Shown in pieces: positions 31,544 to 41,696 of a DNA stretch of 52,334 nucleotides. The position numbers were made by a program, and so were the translations under genes. Source of the stretch: Candidatus Gallipaludibacter merdavium (lineage in GTDB: Bacteria > Bacteroidota > Bacteroidia > Bacteroidales > Paludibacteraceae); the NCBI GenBank assembly GCA_017694875.1, contig JADIMG010000098.1:1-52334 (forward strand). Direction: 5' to 3'. The notes under the pieces were generated by a model, which did no database searches, was not told the DNA's origin, and worked only from the letters and a program-made list of their open reading frames with translations. How positions within the stretch are numbered: position 1 is the stretch's first letter; each line of letters opens with the position of its first letter.

Positions 31544-32308
31544 TTATTTTTTCATCCGAAGCATGATAGAAGTAAAAATGCGTTTTGTGGATAGAGGAAA
31601 ATCACTTTGTAGTATCCAGCCGTAATACCCTTTGTCAGTTTTCAGTACATCTTCAACTGGTCGTCCCTTGTATTTTCCAAAATTTATAACTTCTTGTCCA
31701 TTAGCATTATATATAATTCTTCCTGCATAATCGGCATTGTTGTTTTGGGTGGTAAAGTCTGATAGGAAGGCTATGTCGTTCTTGAGAGTAGGATAGTGGT
31801 CGAGTTGGGCTTGCAGCACTTCGTAGGTGGCACGCGTATCTGCATTGGCAGAATGAGCCGCTACTAATTCTTTGCCACAATAAAATTGATAGGCAGCAGA
31901 CAAAGTACGCTGTTCCATTTTATGGAAAATCACCTGTACGTCCACAAAACGATGTTTCTTGAAATCAACATCAACTCCGGCGCGAAGCAATTCTTCCACC
32001 AGCAGCGGTATATCGAAGCGGTTGGAGTTATATCCTGCCAAATCACATCCTTCAATGTCTTGCATGATTTCTTTGGCAACTTCCTTGAAGCGAGGGCATT
32101 TTTCTACATCGGCGTCTGTGATTCCGTGAATTTTGGTGCTTTCTTCTGGAATGTGCATGTCAGGATTAATCCGTATTGTTTTAGAATCTTCCCGTCCGTT
32201 GGGATAAACCTTCAAATAGGAGATTTCAATAATCCTGTCAGTTGTAACATTCGTACCGGTTGTTTCCAGGTCAAAGAAAACGATAGGTTTTTTCAGTTCA
32301 AGTTTCAT
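31544..32308 (-). CDS. DnaQ-family 3'-5' exonuclease (DEDDh), Pol III epsilon-like
   Basis: A 254-residue protein whose first 170 residues are a DEDDh exonuclease: VFFDLETTGTN (Exo I, D and E), AGYNSNRFDIPLL (Exo II) and VAAHSANADTRATYEV (Exo III, His and Asp). The C-terminal 60 residues hold INFGKYKGRPVEDV...GYYGWILQSDF, a small domain often found in Bacteroidota exonucleases. It may proofread for the replicase (dnaN and dnaE are next to it) or act in RNA or DNA repair. The start MKLELKKPIVFF at 32308 is chosen because the longer frame runs through the dnaN terminator. Encoded 70 bases after dnaN. Confidence 0.88.
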   Translation of the reverse strand: MKLELKKPIVFFDLETTGTNVTTDRIIEISYLKVYPNGREDSKTIRINPDMHIPEESTKIHGITDADVEKCPRFKEVAKEIMQDIEGCDLAGYNSNRFDIPLLVEELLRAGVDVDFKKHRFVDVQVIFHKMEQRTLSAAYQFYCGKELVAAHSANADTRATYEVLQAQLDHYPTLKNDIAFLSDFTTQNNNADYAGRIIYNANGQEVINFGKYKGRPVEDVLKTDKGYYGWILQSDFPLSTKRIFTSIMLRMKK

Positions 32309-32322
32309 GATGTAAGCATAGA

Positions 32323-32360
32323 TAAAAAACCCCTCTCCGATATAGGGTCGAAGAGGGTAT
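32323..32360 (-). terminator. Terminator of dnaN
   Basis: In the minus strand CCCTCT pairs with AGAGGG around a 15-base loop, followed by GTTTTTTAT. It lies between dnaN and the exonuclease start, so the latter may depend on read-through or a weak promoter I cannot see. Confidence 0.7.
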
Positions 32361-32378
32361 ATATACAAGATATTCAGA

Positions 32379-33500
32379 TTAATCGTTGAGAAGCATTGGC
32401 ATCAGCAACATCAGCAAATCTTCATTTTCTTCGTTTTCAAAAGGAAGTATTAAACCGGCTCTTGAAGGGTCTGACAATTCCATTACTACATCAGATGAAG
32501 AAATATTGTTCAGCAAATCAATCAGGAATGTTGATTTGAACCCAATGTTCATTGGCTCGTCATTATATTGGCAGTTGATAGTTTCTTCAGCAGAAGTGGA
32601 GAAATCAATGTCTTGAGCAGAAATTTCAATAGCGTTATTGTTCAGATTCAGTTTAATCAGGTTACTGCTTTGGTTTGCAAATACGGAAACACGCTTCAAG
32701 GCATTTGTAAATGTTGCACGGTCTACAATCACCTTACGTGGATTGTTTTGTGGAATGACTGCATTGTAGTTAGGAAAACGTCCCTCCACTTGTAGACAAA
32801 CAACGGTATAGTTGGTCAATGCAAAGCGGATATTCTTGGAGTCAAAGCTGATGTGGACATCGTTTTCTTCTTTGGCAAGAATATTCTTCAATAAGGTAGC
32901 TGGTTTTTTAGGCAAGATAAATCCAGTTCCCAGTTGAGCATTGATGTTTGTATGCAAGCGTACCAGTTTGTGGGCATCGGTGGCAACAACCGTAAGCTGC
33001 TCACCTGTCATGTCAAAATAGATACCATTCATTACTGGACGTAATTCGTCGTCAGCTGTGCAAAACAGTGTCTTGTTGATGGCGTTATACAGAGAATTGC
33101 CAGGTATGGTCAATTCCAATGTTTCAGCAGATAAGCTAGGTAACTGGGGAAATTCGCCGCCGTTTTTGCCAATAAAAGTATATTTACCGTTTTCAGAGCT
33201 GATTATTAACTCAAAGTTCTCGTTATTAATTTCAAACAACAAGGGCTGTTCCGAGAACTCGCGAAGGGTATCCAACAACATTTTTGTATTGATGGCTACT
33301 TTTCCGTTTTCTTCAGCATTGTCAACCTCAAATCTTGTGATAGCTGTTGTTTCCAAATCAGATGCTGTCAATGACAACATGTTTCCTTCCAGTTCAAACA
33401 AAATATTGTCAAGGATAGCCATCGTGTTTTTTGAATTGATGATGCGGCTGATAGATTGCAAATGCCCCAAAAGATTGGTGCTCGATACAACAAATTTCAT
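32379..33500 (-). CDS. dnaN: DNA polymerase III beta subunit (sliding clamp)
   Basis: A 373-residue clamp protein with the threefold repeated fold: MKFVVSSTNLLGHLQSISRII at the start, the FELEGNMLSLTASDLE segment of domain 1, the VVATDAHKLVR motif of domain 2 and a C-terminal LLMLLMPMLLND, where family members usually end in PMR(L/I). It encircles DNA and tethers polymerase. It is divergent to dnaE across a 323-bp gap rather than beside dnaA as in many bacteria. Confidence 0.96.
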   Translation of the reverse strand: MKFVVSSTNLLGHLQSISRIINSKNTMAILDNILFELEGNMLSLTASDLETTAITRFEVDNAEENGKVAINTKMLLDTLREFSEQPLLFEINNENFELIISSENGKYTFIGKNGGEFPQLPSLSAETLELTIPGNSLYNAINKTLFCTADDELRPVMNGIYFDMTGEQLTVVATDAHKLVRLHTNINAQLGTGFILPKKPATLLKNILAKEENDVHISFDSKNIRFALTNYTVVCLQVEGRFPNYNAVIPQNNPRKVIVDRATFTNALKRVSVFANQSSNLIKLNLNNNAIEISAQDIDFSTSAEETINCQYNDEPMNIGFKSTFLIDLLNNISSSDVVMELSDPSRAGLILPFENEENEDLLMLLMPMLLND

Positions 33501-33541
33501 ATCAATAATAGATTACGTTATTTACACATTTTTTCAAACCA

Positions 33542-33549
33542 CAAATCTA
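33542..33549 (-). promoter_or_regulatory. -7 element of dnaN
   Basis: TAGATTTG on the minus strand, 42 bases before the start codon; no good TTG box 19-20 bases upstream. The gap between it and the dnaE promoter (33550-33724) contains only short AT-rich frames without support. Confidence 0.5.
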
Positions 33550-33724
33550 CACAAAATACTTGAATAAATAAAATATAGGCATAAAAAAAACATTGATGTT
33601 CATCATTCTTTTATATGCATCTTTTATATGCTTTGCTATTGTTCTTGATAGTCCCTTTATTTCCTGTCAGTTAAGACGTGTAGTCATAAATAGACAGGTT
33701 GTTGATATCTTTCCTTTTATCAAT

Positions 33725-33755
33725 TTGCTGTGTCGAAATGCTTTTCATACCTTTG
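33725..33755 (+). promoter_or_regulatory. Promoter of dnaE-mtgA
   Basis: TTG 33725-33727, 20-nt spacer, TACCTTTG 33748-33755. Leader of about 62 nt to the ATG at 33824. Confidence 0.73.
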
Positions 33756-33823
33756 TAAACAGACAAAATGTGTCTTGTAAGCAAATATAAACAACTGATT
33801 ATAAATTGGATATAAAGTAATAT

Positions 33824-36800
33824 ATGAATTTTGTTCATTTACACGTTCACTCGCATTATTCCATTCTTGATGGTATGTCGAAAGTTCCGGATTTGGTTGA
33901 TAAATGTGTCAAAAATGGTATGACGGCTATGGCATTGACCGACCATGGCAATATGTTTGGAATAAAAGAGTTGTTGGATTATGCGGCAAAGAAAAATGGG
34001 AAGGTGAAAGATGAAATAAAATCCATAGACAAGCAACTGGCCGACAGTGATATTTCTGAGGAACAGAAACAAGAATTACTCGCACAGAAAAAGGCTGCTG
34101 AAAATAAACTTTTCAAGCCAATTGTCGGAGTTGAGGCATATTGCGCACGTCGTTCACATACATTGAAAGAACTGAAAGAAGATGGAAGCGGATGGCATCT
34201 TATATTGCTTGCAAAAAACAAAACAGGATATAAAAACTTGTGTAAACTGGTGTCTACATCTTGGATAGATGGGTATTATTATCGTCCACGAATTGACAAA
34301 CAGCTGCTTCAGCAGTATCATGAAGGACTAATTGTCTGTTCTGCTTGTTTGGGCGGTGAGATACCGCAAAAAATAATGAATGGAGATATTGATGAGGCTG
34401 AAAATGCCATAAAGTGGTTTAAGGGCATCTGGGGAGAAGACTTTTATTTGGAAATGCAACGCCATAAAACAGATAAGCCTGGGGCAGATAGGACTACTTA
34501 TGAACATCAAAAGGCTGTGAATGAGGTTATCCTGCAATTGGCGGAGAAGACACATACAAAAGTAATTGCGACCAATGACGTCCATTTTGTAGAAGAAGTG
34601 CATGGAGAGGCACATGACCGGCTTATATGCCTTAGCACGGGCAAGGATCTGGATGATCCTACGCGAATGAGATATACCAAGCAGGAATGGTTGAAGACAC
34701 CCGACGAGATGCAGGAGATTTTCGGCGATATACCAGAGGCTTTGCAGAATACGTTGGAGATAGCCGATAAGGTTGAAACTTTTAGCATTGACTCACCACC
34801 CATCATGCCGAAATTCGATATTCCTGAGTCATTTGGAACGGAACAGGAATACCGGCAGAAATTTACGGAACAGCAGCTTTTTGATGAGTTTACTCGGAAT
34901 GAGAAAGGTGAAGTGGTTTTATCGGAAGAAGCGGCACAGAAAAAAATCAAGCAACTGGGAGGATACGATAAACTATATAGGATTAAACTCGAAGCTGATT
35001 ATTTGGCTAAATTAGCATGGGAAGGTGCAGAGAAACGTTATGACACTATAACAGATGAAATCAGGGAGCGGATTATATTTGAGCTCTATATCATGAAAAC
35101 GATGGGTTTCCCTGGCTATTTCCTTATTGTGCAGGATTTCATCAAGGCTGCCCGAAATATGGGAGTATCAGTAGGGCCGGGTCGTGGTTCTGCTGCGGGG
35201 TCTGTGGTAGCCTATTGTTTGACTATCACCGACATAGATCCACTCAAGTATGACCTTCTGTTTGAACGTTTTCTGAATCCAGACCGTATTTCTTTGCCGG
35301 ATATTGATATTGATTTTGACGATGACGGACGCGGAGATGTGTTGAGATGGGTCACTGAAAAATATGGCAAGGAAAGGGTTGCCCATATTATAACTTATGG
35401 TACTATGGCTACCAAATCATCCATAAAAGACGTGGGGCGTGTGCAGAAAGTTCCTCTTCCTGAGGTAATTGCGCTTACTAAAATGGTGCCAGATAAATTT
35501 GGAGAAGCTGAAATGGATCCTGTCTCCAAAAAGATACCTAAGGTAAATCTTACCAATTGTTTCAAATATGTGCCGGAACTAAGAAAAGCGAAAGAGTCTG
35601 GTTCCCGGGATGTGGTGGATACGCTTAAATATGCGGAAATGCTTGAGGGAACGGTACGTCAAACGGGTGTGCATGCATGTGGGGTCATCATTGGTGCGGA
35701 TGATTTGACCAATTTTGCACCACTTAGTACTGCGAAGGAAAAAGGAAGCAATGAGGATGTACTGGTAACACAGTATGAAGGTTCAGTTATTGAATCTGTA
35801 GGTCTTATTAAAATGGATTTTCTCGGACTCAAGACACTTTCCATAATAAAAGAGGCGATTTCCAATATCAAGAAATCGAAGGGCATTGATTTGGACATCA
35901 GCCATATTCCTATTGACGACCAATTGACATACAAATTGTTCAGCGAAGGTGCTACTATTGGAACATTCCAGTTTGAATCCGCAGGCATGCAAAAATACCT
36001 CAAGGAATTGCAGCCTTCCACTTTTGAGGACCTGATAGCCATGAATGCCCTTTACCGACCAGGCCCTATGGATTATATTCCCCAGTTTATTGCTCGAAAG
36101 CAGGGGAAAGAGCCTATTGTATATGATATTCCAGAGATGGAAATCTATCTGAAAGATACATATGGTATTACGGTGTATCAGGAACAGGTCATGCTTTTGT
36201 CAAGGTTATTGGCCAATTTTACGCGTGGTGAATCGGATACGCTTCGTAAAGCCATGGGAAAAAAGTTACGCGACAAATTGGACCATATGAAGCCTGACTT
36301 CATTTCCAGGGGAATGAAAAACGGACATGACCCTAAGGTATTGGAGAAAATATGGGGCGATTGGGAAAAATTTGCATCTTACGCATTCAACAAATCGCAT
36401 GCGACCTGTTATTCTTGGGTGGCTTATCAAACCGCTTATTTGAAGGCACACTATCCAGCTGAATTTATGGCAGCCAACTTGACCCGTAATAAGGATGACA
36501 TTACTGAGGTTAGCAAGTTCATGGATGAATGCAGCAAGATGAAAATCAAGGTGCTGGAGCCGGATGTCAATGAAAGTGAACTTAATTTTACTGTCAATGT
36601 GGAAGGAAACATTCGTTTTGGTCTGGGAGGTATCAAGGGAGTAGGTGAAGGTGCTGTTGAGGCCATTATTAAAGAGCGTCAGAAAAACGGTAGATTCAAA
36701 AGCATTTTTGATTTCGTGGAACGAATCAATCTTACCGCCTGCAACAGAAAAACGTTGGAGAGTTTGGCTTATGCTGGTGCTTTTGATAGCCTACCGGATA

Positions 36801-37663
36801 TACAACGTGAGCAATTGTTTGTAACCAATTCAAAAGGCGAAAATGTGCTTGATTCGCTTATCAAGTATGGAAACAAATACCAACTGGATATGCAGCAGGG
36901 ACAAAATTCTCTTTTCGGAGATAGCATGGGAATGGTACAAGTGACCAAGCCGGAACTTCCGAAAGCAGAGGAATGGTCACCCCTGGAAAAACTCAATAAG
37001 GAAAAAGAATTGATTGGAATGTATCTTTCAGCACATCCGCTTGACACGTATGAGTTTATTCTAAAACGCATTTGCACGCATACTTCTACCGATTTGGTTG
37101 ACCTTGCACCCTTGAAAGGAAAGAACATCATTGTAGGTGGAATGGTAACAGAATGCCGTGAAGGTAAATCAAAAGCCGGTAATATGTATGGAATCATGAA
37201 ACTCATTGACTATAATGGTACTTATGAAATTCCGTTATTCGGGAAGGATTACATTGAGTTTCGGAATTACCTGATAAAGGACATGTATCTGTTGATATAT
37301 GCTGTTGTACAGCAGCGTGGTGCGGATCGCCCATATTTCAAGCCCAGTGAGAATTTACCCTTGGAGTTGAAAATACAGCGTATTCTTCCATTGTCAGAAA
37401 CGCCTGTCGAACTATTGGTGAAAAAAATTACATTGACCATTCCATTGGTAAATATTACACCTCCATTTGTGCAGGAACTAAAAGGGCAACTCTCGCAAAA
37501 TGAAGGGAAAATACCTTTGTATTTTAAATTGATTGATACCGATACACAAGCGGTGGTTAAAGCATTGTCACAGAATGTGCATGTTACGATGAGTGAGAGT
37601 TTGTACAAATATATAAAGAATGCTGAATTGCAGGAGGAACTCTTTTTGACAATCAATGACTAA
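33824..37663 (+). CDS. dnaE: DNA polymerase III alpha subunit
   Basis: A 1279-residue replicative polymerase. The N-terminal PHP domain begins MNFVHLHVHSHYSILDG; near residues 55-90 it carries a charged helical insertion (DKQLADSDISEEQKQELL) usual in Bacteroidota. The palm has GPGRGSAAGSVVAY (about 451) and the catalytic aspartates in LPDIDIDFDDDGR (about 490-500). The fingers/tandem HhH region (GLGGIKGVGEGAVEAI, about 930) and an OB domain with the clamp-binding-side context GMYLSAHPLD follow. Its end overlaps mtgA by 8 bp. Confidence 0.97.
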   Translation: MNFVHLHVHSHYSILDGMSKVPDLVDKCVKNGMTAMALTDHGNMFGIKELLDYAAKKNGKVKDEIKSIDKQLADSDISEEQKQELLAQKKAAENKLFKPIVGVEAYCARRSHTLKELKEDGSGWHLILLAKNKTGYKNLCKLVSTSWIDGYYYRPRIDKQLLQQYHEGLIVCSACLGGEIPQKIMNGDIDEAENAIKWFKGIWGEDFYLEMQRHKTDKPGADRTTYEHQKAVNEVILQLAEKTHTKVIATNDVHFVEEVHGEAHDRLICLSTGKDLDDPTRMRYTKQEWLKTPDEMQEIFGDIPEALQNTLEIADKVETFSIDSPPIMPKFDIPESFGTEQEYRQKFTEQQLFDEFTRNEKGEVVLSEEAAQKKIKQLGGYDKLYRIKLEADYLAKLAWEGAEKRYDTITDEIRERIIFELYIMKTMGFPGYFLIVQDFIKAARNMGVSVGPGRGSAAGSVVAYCLTITDIDPLKYDLLFERFLNPDRISLPDIDIDFDDDGRGDVLRWVTEKYGKERVAHIITYGTMATKSSIKDVGRVQKVPLPEVIALTKMVPDKFGEAEMDPVSKKIPKVNLTNCFKYVPELRKAKESGSRDVVDTLKYAEMLEGTVRQTGVHACGVIIGADDLTNFAPLSTAKEKGSNEDVLVTQYEGSVIESVGLIKMDFLGLKTLSIIKEAISNIKKSKGIDLDISHIPIDDQLTYKLFSEGATIGTFQFESAGMQKYLKELQPSTFEDLIAMNALYRPGPMDYIPQFIARKQGKEPIVYDIPEMEIYLKDTYGITVYQEQVMLLSRLLANFTRGESDTLRKAMGKKLRDKLDHMKPDFISRGMKNGHDPKVLEKIWGDWEKFASYAFNKSHATCYSWVAYQTAYLKAHYPAEFMAANLTRNKDDITEVSKFMDECSKMKIKVLEPDVNESELNFTVNVEGNIRFGLGGIKGVGEGAVEAIIKERQKNGRFKSIFDFVERINLTACNRKTLESLAYAGAFDSLPDIQREQLFVTNSKGENVLDSLIKYGNKYQLDMQQGQNSLFGDSMGMVQVTKPELPKAEEWSPLEKLNKEKELIGMYLSAHPLDTYEFILKRICTHTSTDLVDLAPLKGKNIIVGGMVTECREGKSKAGNMYGIMKLIDYNGTYEIPLFGKDYIEFRNYLIKDMYLLIYAVVQQRGADRPYFKPSENLPLELKIQRILPLSETPVELLVKKITLTIPLVNITPPFVQELKGQLSQNEGKIPLYFKLIDTDTQAVVKALSQNVHVTMSESLYKYIKNAELQEELFLTIND

Positions 37664-38390
37664 GAAAAAGACATTCGGCAAAAAGTGCAGAAGATTTATA
37701 TTCAGAAGCCTGCTGTATATTATATTGGGCTTCTTTGTGTTCACGCTATCATCTGTGTTTGTCTATAAATATGTACCGGTTTATTATACACCTTTGATGT
37801 TCATTCGGCAGATGCAGGCTTGGCAAACTGGTGAACATTTGCATATCAGAAAGGAGTGGGTTCCTATCCAACAAATTTCTCCCAATATGGTGAGGGCGGT
37901 CATTGCATCGGAAGACAATCTGTTTACTCACCATTGGGGATTTTCTCAGAAGGCCATTCAGCAGGCTTGGGAAGATAATAAAAGCGGCAAACGTATCAGA
38001 GGGGGAAGCACTATTACTCAACAAACAGCCAAAAATGTATTTCTGACTCCTAGCAGAACTTATGTCAGAAAGGCGTTTGAATTGTATTATTCTTTGCTTA
38101 TAGAATGTATTTGGGGGAAAGAACGGATTATGGAGGTTTATCTGAATGTCATTGAAATGGGGGATGGCATCTTTGGGGTGGAAGCTGCTTCGGAAATCTA
38201 TTTCAATACAACTGCCAAAAATCTTACCAAAAGTCAGTCGGCTCTTTTGGCAGTATGTTTGCCCAATCCGCATAAAATGTCACCTGCCCATCCGTCAGCT
38301 TATGTCAGGAAAAGACAGGCTCAAATACTTGTACTGATGCCCAAATTGGGAAAAATAGAATTGGTTCGTACGCCATTGGAAAGACGTTGA
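37656..38390 (+). CDS. mtgA: Monofunctional biosynthetic peptidoglycan glycosyltransferase
   Basis: A 244-residue GT51 enzyme that polymerises lipid II into glycan strands. One membrane segment (about 15-38, SLLYIILGFFVFTLSSVFV) anchors it, followed by the GT51 motifs: VIASEDNLFTHHWG with catalytic Glu86, RGGSTITQQTAKN, KERIMEVYLNVIEMGDGIFGVEAAS with the second Glu. There is no transpeptidase domain. The start overlaps the last codons of dnaE, so it is co-transcribed with the replicase gene. The stop is a single base away from that of the convergent folA. Confidence 0.94.
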   Translation: MTKKKTFGKKCRRFIFRSLLYIILGFFVFTLSSVFVYKYVPVYYTPLMFIRQMQAWQTGEHLHIRKEWVPIQQISPNMVRAVIASEDNLFTHHWGFSQKAIQQAWEDNKSGKRIRGGSTITQQTAKNVFLTPSRTYVRKAFELYYSLLIECIWGKERIMEVYLNVIEMGDGIFGVEAASEIYFNTTAKNLTKSQSALLAVCLPNPHKMSPAHPSAYVRKRQAQILVLMPKLGKIELVRTPLERR

Positions 38391-38391
38391 T

Positions 38392-38889
38392 TTACAGTCT
38401 TTCCCATTCTTCAAACGAATAAGAATGGGCATTTCTTTCATCTGAATCATGCCGTTCGCACGTTGTTCTATGCCATGTATCAGTTTTGATTTTCGGGAAA
38501 AAAGTATCGGCATCATCCCATGAATGATGGATGCGGGTAATATATAACTTGTCTGCATTTTCCATCAATTGTTCATATATACTTCCGCCTCCGATGATAA
38601 AGGTTTCCTCTTTTGGGTCAACGAGTTGCAATGCTTCGTCTATGGAGTTCACCATCTCTGCGCCCTCATAGGCATAGTTAGCATGTTGTGAAATGACAAT
38701 GTTTCTGCGGTTGGGCAATGGACGGCGGGGTAGGCTCATATAAGTTTTCCGACCCATAATGACAGGATGGCCGCTAGTTATTTCCTTAAAGTGTTTCAAG
38801 TCGTTTGGCAGGTGGCAAAGCAAATCACCTTTTCTACCAATACCATAGTTTTCGTCAATGGCTACAATGATGGAAAGCATGGGAGTCAT
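38392..38889 (-). CDS. folA: Dihydrofolate reductase
   Basis: A 165-residue enzyme reducing dihydrofolate with NADPH. It begins MLSIIVAIDENYGIGRKGDLLCHLPNDLKHFK after a short MTP leader (Asp/substrate-site region, with Leu-Pro-Asn before the substrate helix), has the cofactor motif VIMGRKTYMSLPRRPLPNR and the FIIGGGSIYEQ glycine pair. It follows thyA by 9 bp: thymidylate synthase oxidises folate and this enzyme restores it, a common pair. Last gene of a five-gene reverse-strand run. Confidence 0.95.
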   Translation of the reverse strand: MTPMLSIIVAIDENYGIGRKGDLLCHLPNDLKHFKEITSGHPVIMGRKTYMSLPRRPLPNRRNIVISQHANYAYEGAEMVNSIDEALQLVDPKEETFIIGGGSIYEQLMENADKLYITRIHHSWDDADTFFPKIKTDTWHRTTCERHDSDERNAHSYSFEEWERL

Positions 38890-38898
38890 TTATATGGG

Positions 38899-39693
38899 TT
38901 ATACAGCAACTGCACCTTTGATGTGCGGGTGTGGGTTGTAGTCTATTAGCTCAAAATCTTCGTATTGGAAATCAAAAATATCCTTTACTTCCGGATTCAT
39001 TTTCAGACGGGGCAGGGGACGCGGTTCACGACTCAACTGTAGTTTCACTTGTTCGATATGATTGGAGTAGATGTGTGCATCTCCTAATGTGTGAACAAAA
39101 TCACCGGCTTTTAGCCCTGTCACTTGTGCCACCATGTGCAGCAGCAAAGCGTAGCTGGCAATATTGAACGGAACACCCAAGAAAATATCTGCACTACGTT
39201 GGTATAATTGCAGACTGAGGCGTCCATTGGCAACATAGAATTGGAAAAAGGCGTGGCATGGAGGTAAATTCATTTTGTCCAAGTCGGCAACATTCCATGC
39301 GCTGACAATAATACGTCGCGAATCGGGGTTCCCCTTTATGGTTTTGATGGCTTCGCTTATTTGGTCTATGAATCCGCCATTATAGTCAGGCCATGAACGC
39401 CATTGATAACCATATATGTGTCCCAAATCTCCATTTGCATCAGCCCATTCGTCCCATATGCTTACACCATGTTCTTTCAGATAGGCAATATTGGTGTCAC
39501 CGCGTAAAAACCATAGTAATTCATAGATGATGGATTTCAAGTGCAGCTTCTTGGTTGTCAGGCATGGAAACCCATCGTCCATATTAAAGCGCATTTGGTA
39601 TCCGAATATGCTTGTTGTACCTGTGCCGGTACGGTCTTCCTTATGGATGCCTTCTTTCAGTACGGTTTGCAGCAAATCAAGATATTGTTTCAT
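38899..39693 (-). CDS. thyA: Thymidylate synthase
   Basis: A 264-residue ThyA, the same length as the E. coli enzyme, making dTMP from dUMP with methylene-tetrahydrofolate. Motifs are [15 protein letters not shown], the catalytic cysteine in [12 protein letters not shown] (Cys146), the dUMP phosphate site [20 protein letters not shown] and the C-terminal KGAVAV. The start codon directly follows the stop of the PorE-like gene (1 bp gap), and folA is 9 bp downstream. Confidence 0.97.
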   Translation of the reverse strand: MKQYLDLLQTVLKEGIHKEDRTGTGTTSIFGYQMRFNMDDGFPCLTTKKLHLKSIIYELLWFLRGDTNIAYLKEHGVSIWDEWADANGDLGHIYGYQWRSWPDYNGGFIDQISEAIKTIKGNPDSRRIIVSAWNVADLDKMNLPPCHAFFQFYVANGRLSLQLYQRSADIFLGVPFNIASYALLLHMVAQVTGLKAGDFVHTLGDAHIYSNHIEQVKLQLSREPRPLPRLKMNPEVKDIFDFQYEDFELIDYNPHPHIKGAVAV

Positions 39694-39694
39694 A

Positions 39695-41680
39695 TTAATA
39701 GAGCTTGTAAGTCGTCTTCAAAACTTTAAATTCTGTGCGTCTGTTGATTTGGTTAGCCATCTCTTGCTGTTCCTCGGTTAGGCTGTCAATGAATGTTTCA
39801 TCAAGTGTTTGCCCGATAGGAATGAACGGATATTTGGTGTGGATGGTCTTATCGGCTACAACAGGCTGTTCTTTGCCATAGCCTACTGCAGTCAGTCTTT
39901 CTTTTTCGATGCCATGCTCAATCAGATAATTGACAACGGACTGCGCACGCTTTTCCGAAAGCTCCTTGTTGAACTGTTCATTGCCAACACGGTCAGTATG
40001 TGCACTAATTTCTATAGTAATATTGGGGTTGTCGTTCAGAAGCTTAATCAGTTCTTCCAAACCGCTTTCCGATTCGGGCGTCAATGTCCATTTTCCGAAT
40101 TCATAGAAAATATTGTCCATTGTTACAGGCTTGCTTATGGGAGACAGGGTAAAATGTGTGGTTACTACCTTACTGTCGGTGAAGCCGACTGTACTTGCTT
40201 CTTGTTTTTGATTCAAATAACCCCTACATGATGCCATCAAGACATATTTTACGTTAGGGTTCATTTTGAAACGGTAGCTGCCATCCTTTTTGCTGCGCAT
40301 TTTAACGATGGTACCATCGTTGCCTACTATGCGTATATAGGCGTCAGATAATGGTTCCCCGTTATTGTCGCTGACACGTCCTTCGAGTGCATACACCAGT
40401 TCAGGTAGTACAAAGCTGTAAACTTTGTCATAGCCTTTCTTGTCTTTGCGGTTGGATGAAAAGAATCCGCTTTCTGAATCGTATGCAAAACAAATTCCAA
40501 AATCATCGCCTTCACTGTTGAATGGAACACCCATATTCACAACTACCCAGTTACCGGATTCGTCTTTTATTGCTTTTTGCAAATCCAATCCTCCAAAGCC
40601 GGGATGACCGTTTGAGGCAAAATATAATTCACCGTTATTGCGGATATAGGGAAACATTTCATCTTCTGGAGTATTGATGACATCACCCAGATTCTGTATG
40701 TTGGTCCAATTGCCTTCCACCATTTCTGCCATCCATATGTCTTTGCCTCCAACACCTCCTGGAGCGTCAGAAACGAAATAGAGTGTATCACCTGTTGCAT
40801 TAATGCTAGGGTGGGCAACTGTAATGGTGCTGTCTTCAAACAATTTGATGGGTTGGGGTTCTCCCCATTCTCCGCCAGAACGGCTTGAAGTGCATATTTC
40901 CGCACCTCTATCACTTCCGTTTATGGCTTGGGCGTGGGTAAAATACATCATTTTTCCGTCGGATGTAAAGGAACATACACCTTCATCATATTCGGTGCTT
41001 ACAGCTGCTATTTTTTCTGCGTCTTCCCATTTTCCGGAAGCATTTTTCCGCATACTGAATATGTCGTTGTTGGGCATGCCTGTGATGGAACTGTTCTGTC
41101 TCAACATTTTGCGGTCTGTTGAGCGGGTTGAACAAAACACAATGGCGTCGGTTGAGGAACCAATGTAGGATGCAGAAAATGTGCTGGAACGTTTTTCGTT
41201 AATTTCCTTAGCTTCCGTTACTTTATAACGTGAGAAGATTTGTTTCCATTCGGCAGCTTGCTCACATGAAGCCAATCCCCGCTGAGCCGTAATGTTATTG
41301 GGGTATTTTTTGAGATAGTTGGCATATTGTTTGGCTGCCTCGCCATAGCGACCATCGCGCTGCAGTACTTGGGCGTACCGCAGCACGAGTGTCGTATCGT
41401 TATAGCGATTGGTAATGGCATTCCGATAAGCTGTAGCGGCGCGCTTGTTATTGGTCAACCGGTAACATTCGCCTTGTCTGAATGCTACATACCCTTTTTT
41501 ACGCTTGTCTTTTCGGGATACTTTTGAATAAGCGGAGCGATACATCTCGCCTGCAGCTTGGTATTCGCCTATCGAATAGCGTTTGTCAGCCTTTTTGATG
41601 CGTGCATTCACACCGCAGGAGGCTAATAGAATAAGACAAAACAAATAAACGGAGTATGTTCTTAATTTACTGCTTATCAT
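39695..41680 (-). CDS. PorE-like lipoprotein (TPR - PD40 propeller - CRD - OmpA), probable T9SS component
   Basis: A 661-residue outer-membrane lipoprotein: signal peptide with lipobox LASC (Cys22), TPR-like helices (about 30-150), a PD40/WD40-type beta-propeller (about 175-430, with repeats such as [21 protein letters not shown] and [15 protein letters not shown]), a carboxypeptidase-regulatory-like fold ([20 protein letters not shown]) and a C-terminal OmpA peptidoglycan-binding domain (ISAHTDRVG...[13 protein letters not shown]). This four-part order is that of PorE (PG1058) of Porphyromonas, which links the type IX secretion machinery to the cell wall. OmpA/PD40 proteins of unknown role share parts of it. 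Odd setting: between DUF1015 and thyA. Confidence 0.82.
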   Translation of the reverse strand: MISSKLRTYSVYLFCLILLASCGVNARIKKADKRYSIGEYQAAGEMYRSAYSKVSRKDKRKKGYVAFRQGECYRLTNNKRAATAYRNAITNRYNDTTLVLRYAQVLQRDGRYGEAAKQYANYLKKYPNNITAQRGLASCEQAAEWKQIFSRYKVTEAKEINEKRSSTFSASYIGSSTDAIVFCSTRSTDRKMLRQNSSITGMPNNDIFSMRKNASGKWEDAEKIAAVSTEYDEGVCSFTSDGKMMYFTHAQAINGSDRGAEICTSSRSGGEWGEPQPIKLFEDSTITVAHPSINATGDTLYFVSDAPGGVGGKDIWMAEMVEGNWTNIQNLGDVINTPEDEMFPYIRNNGELYFASNGHPGFGGLDLQKAIKDESGNWVVVNMGVPFNSEGDDFGICFAYDSESGFFSSNRKDKKGYDKVYSFVLPELVYALEGRVSDNNGEPLSDAYIRIVGNDGTIVKMRSKKDGSYRFKMNPNVKYVLMASCRGYLNQKQEASTVGFTDSKVVTTHFTLSPISKPVTMDNIFYEFGKWTLTPESESGLEELIKLLNDNPNITIEISAHTDRVGNEQFNKELSEKRAQSVVNYLIEHGIEKERLTAVGYGKEQPVVADKTIHTKYPFIPIGQTLDETFIDSLTEEQQEMANQINRRTEFKVLKTTYKLY

Positions 41681-41696
41681 TTAAATAATTGTTTTC

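Noticed and set aside
33593-33790. Small plus-strand frame between dnaN and dnaE
   Set aside because: It crosses the dnaE promoter, is rich in Phe/Ile/Cys as expected of random AT-rich DNA, and shows no family motif.
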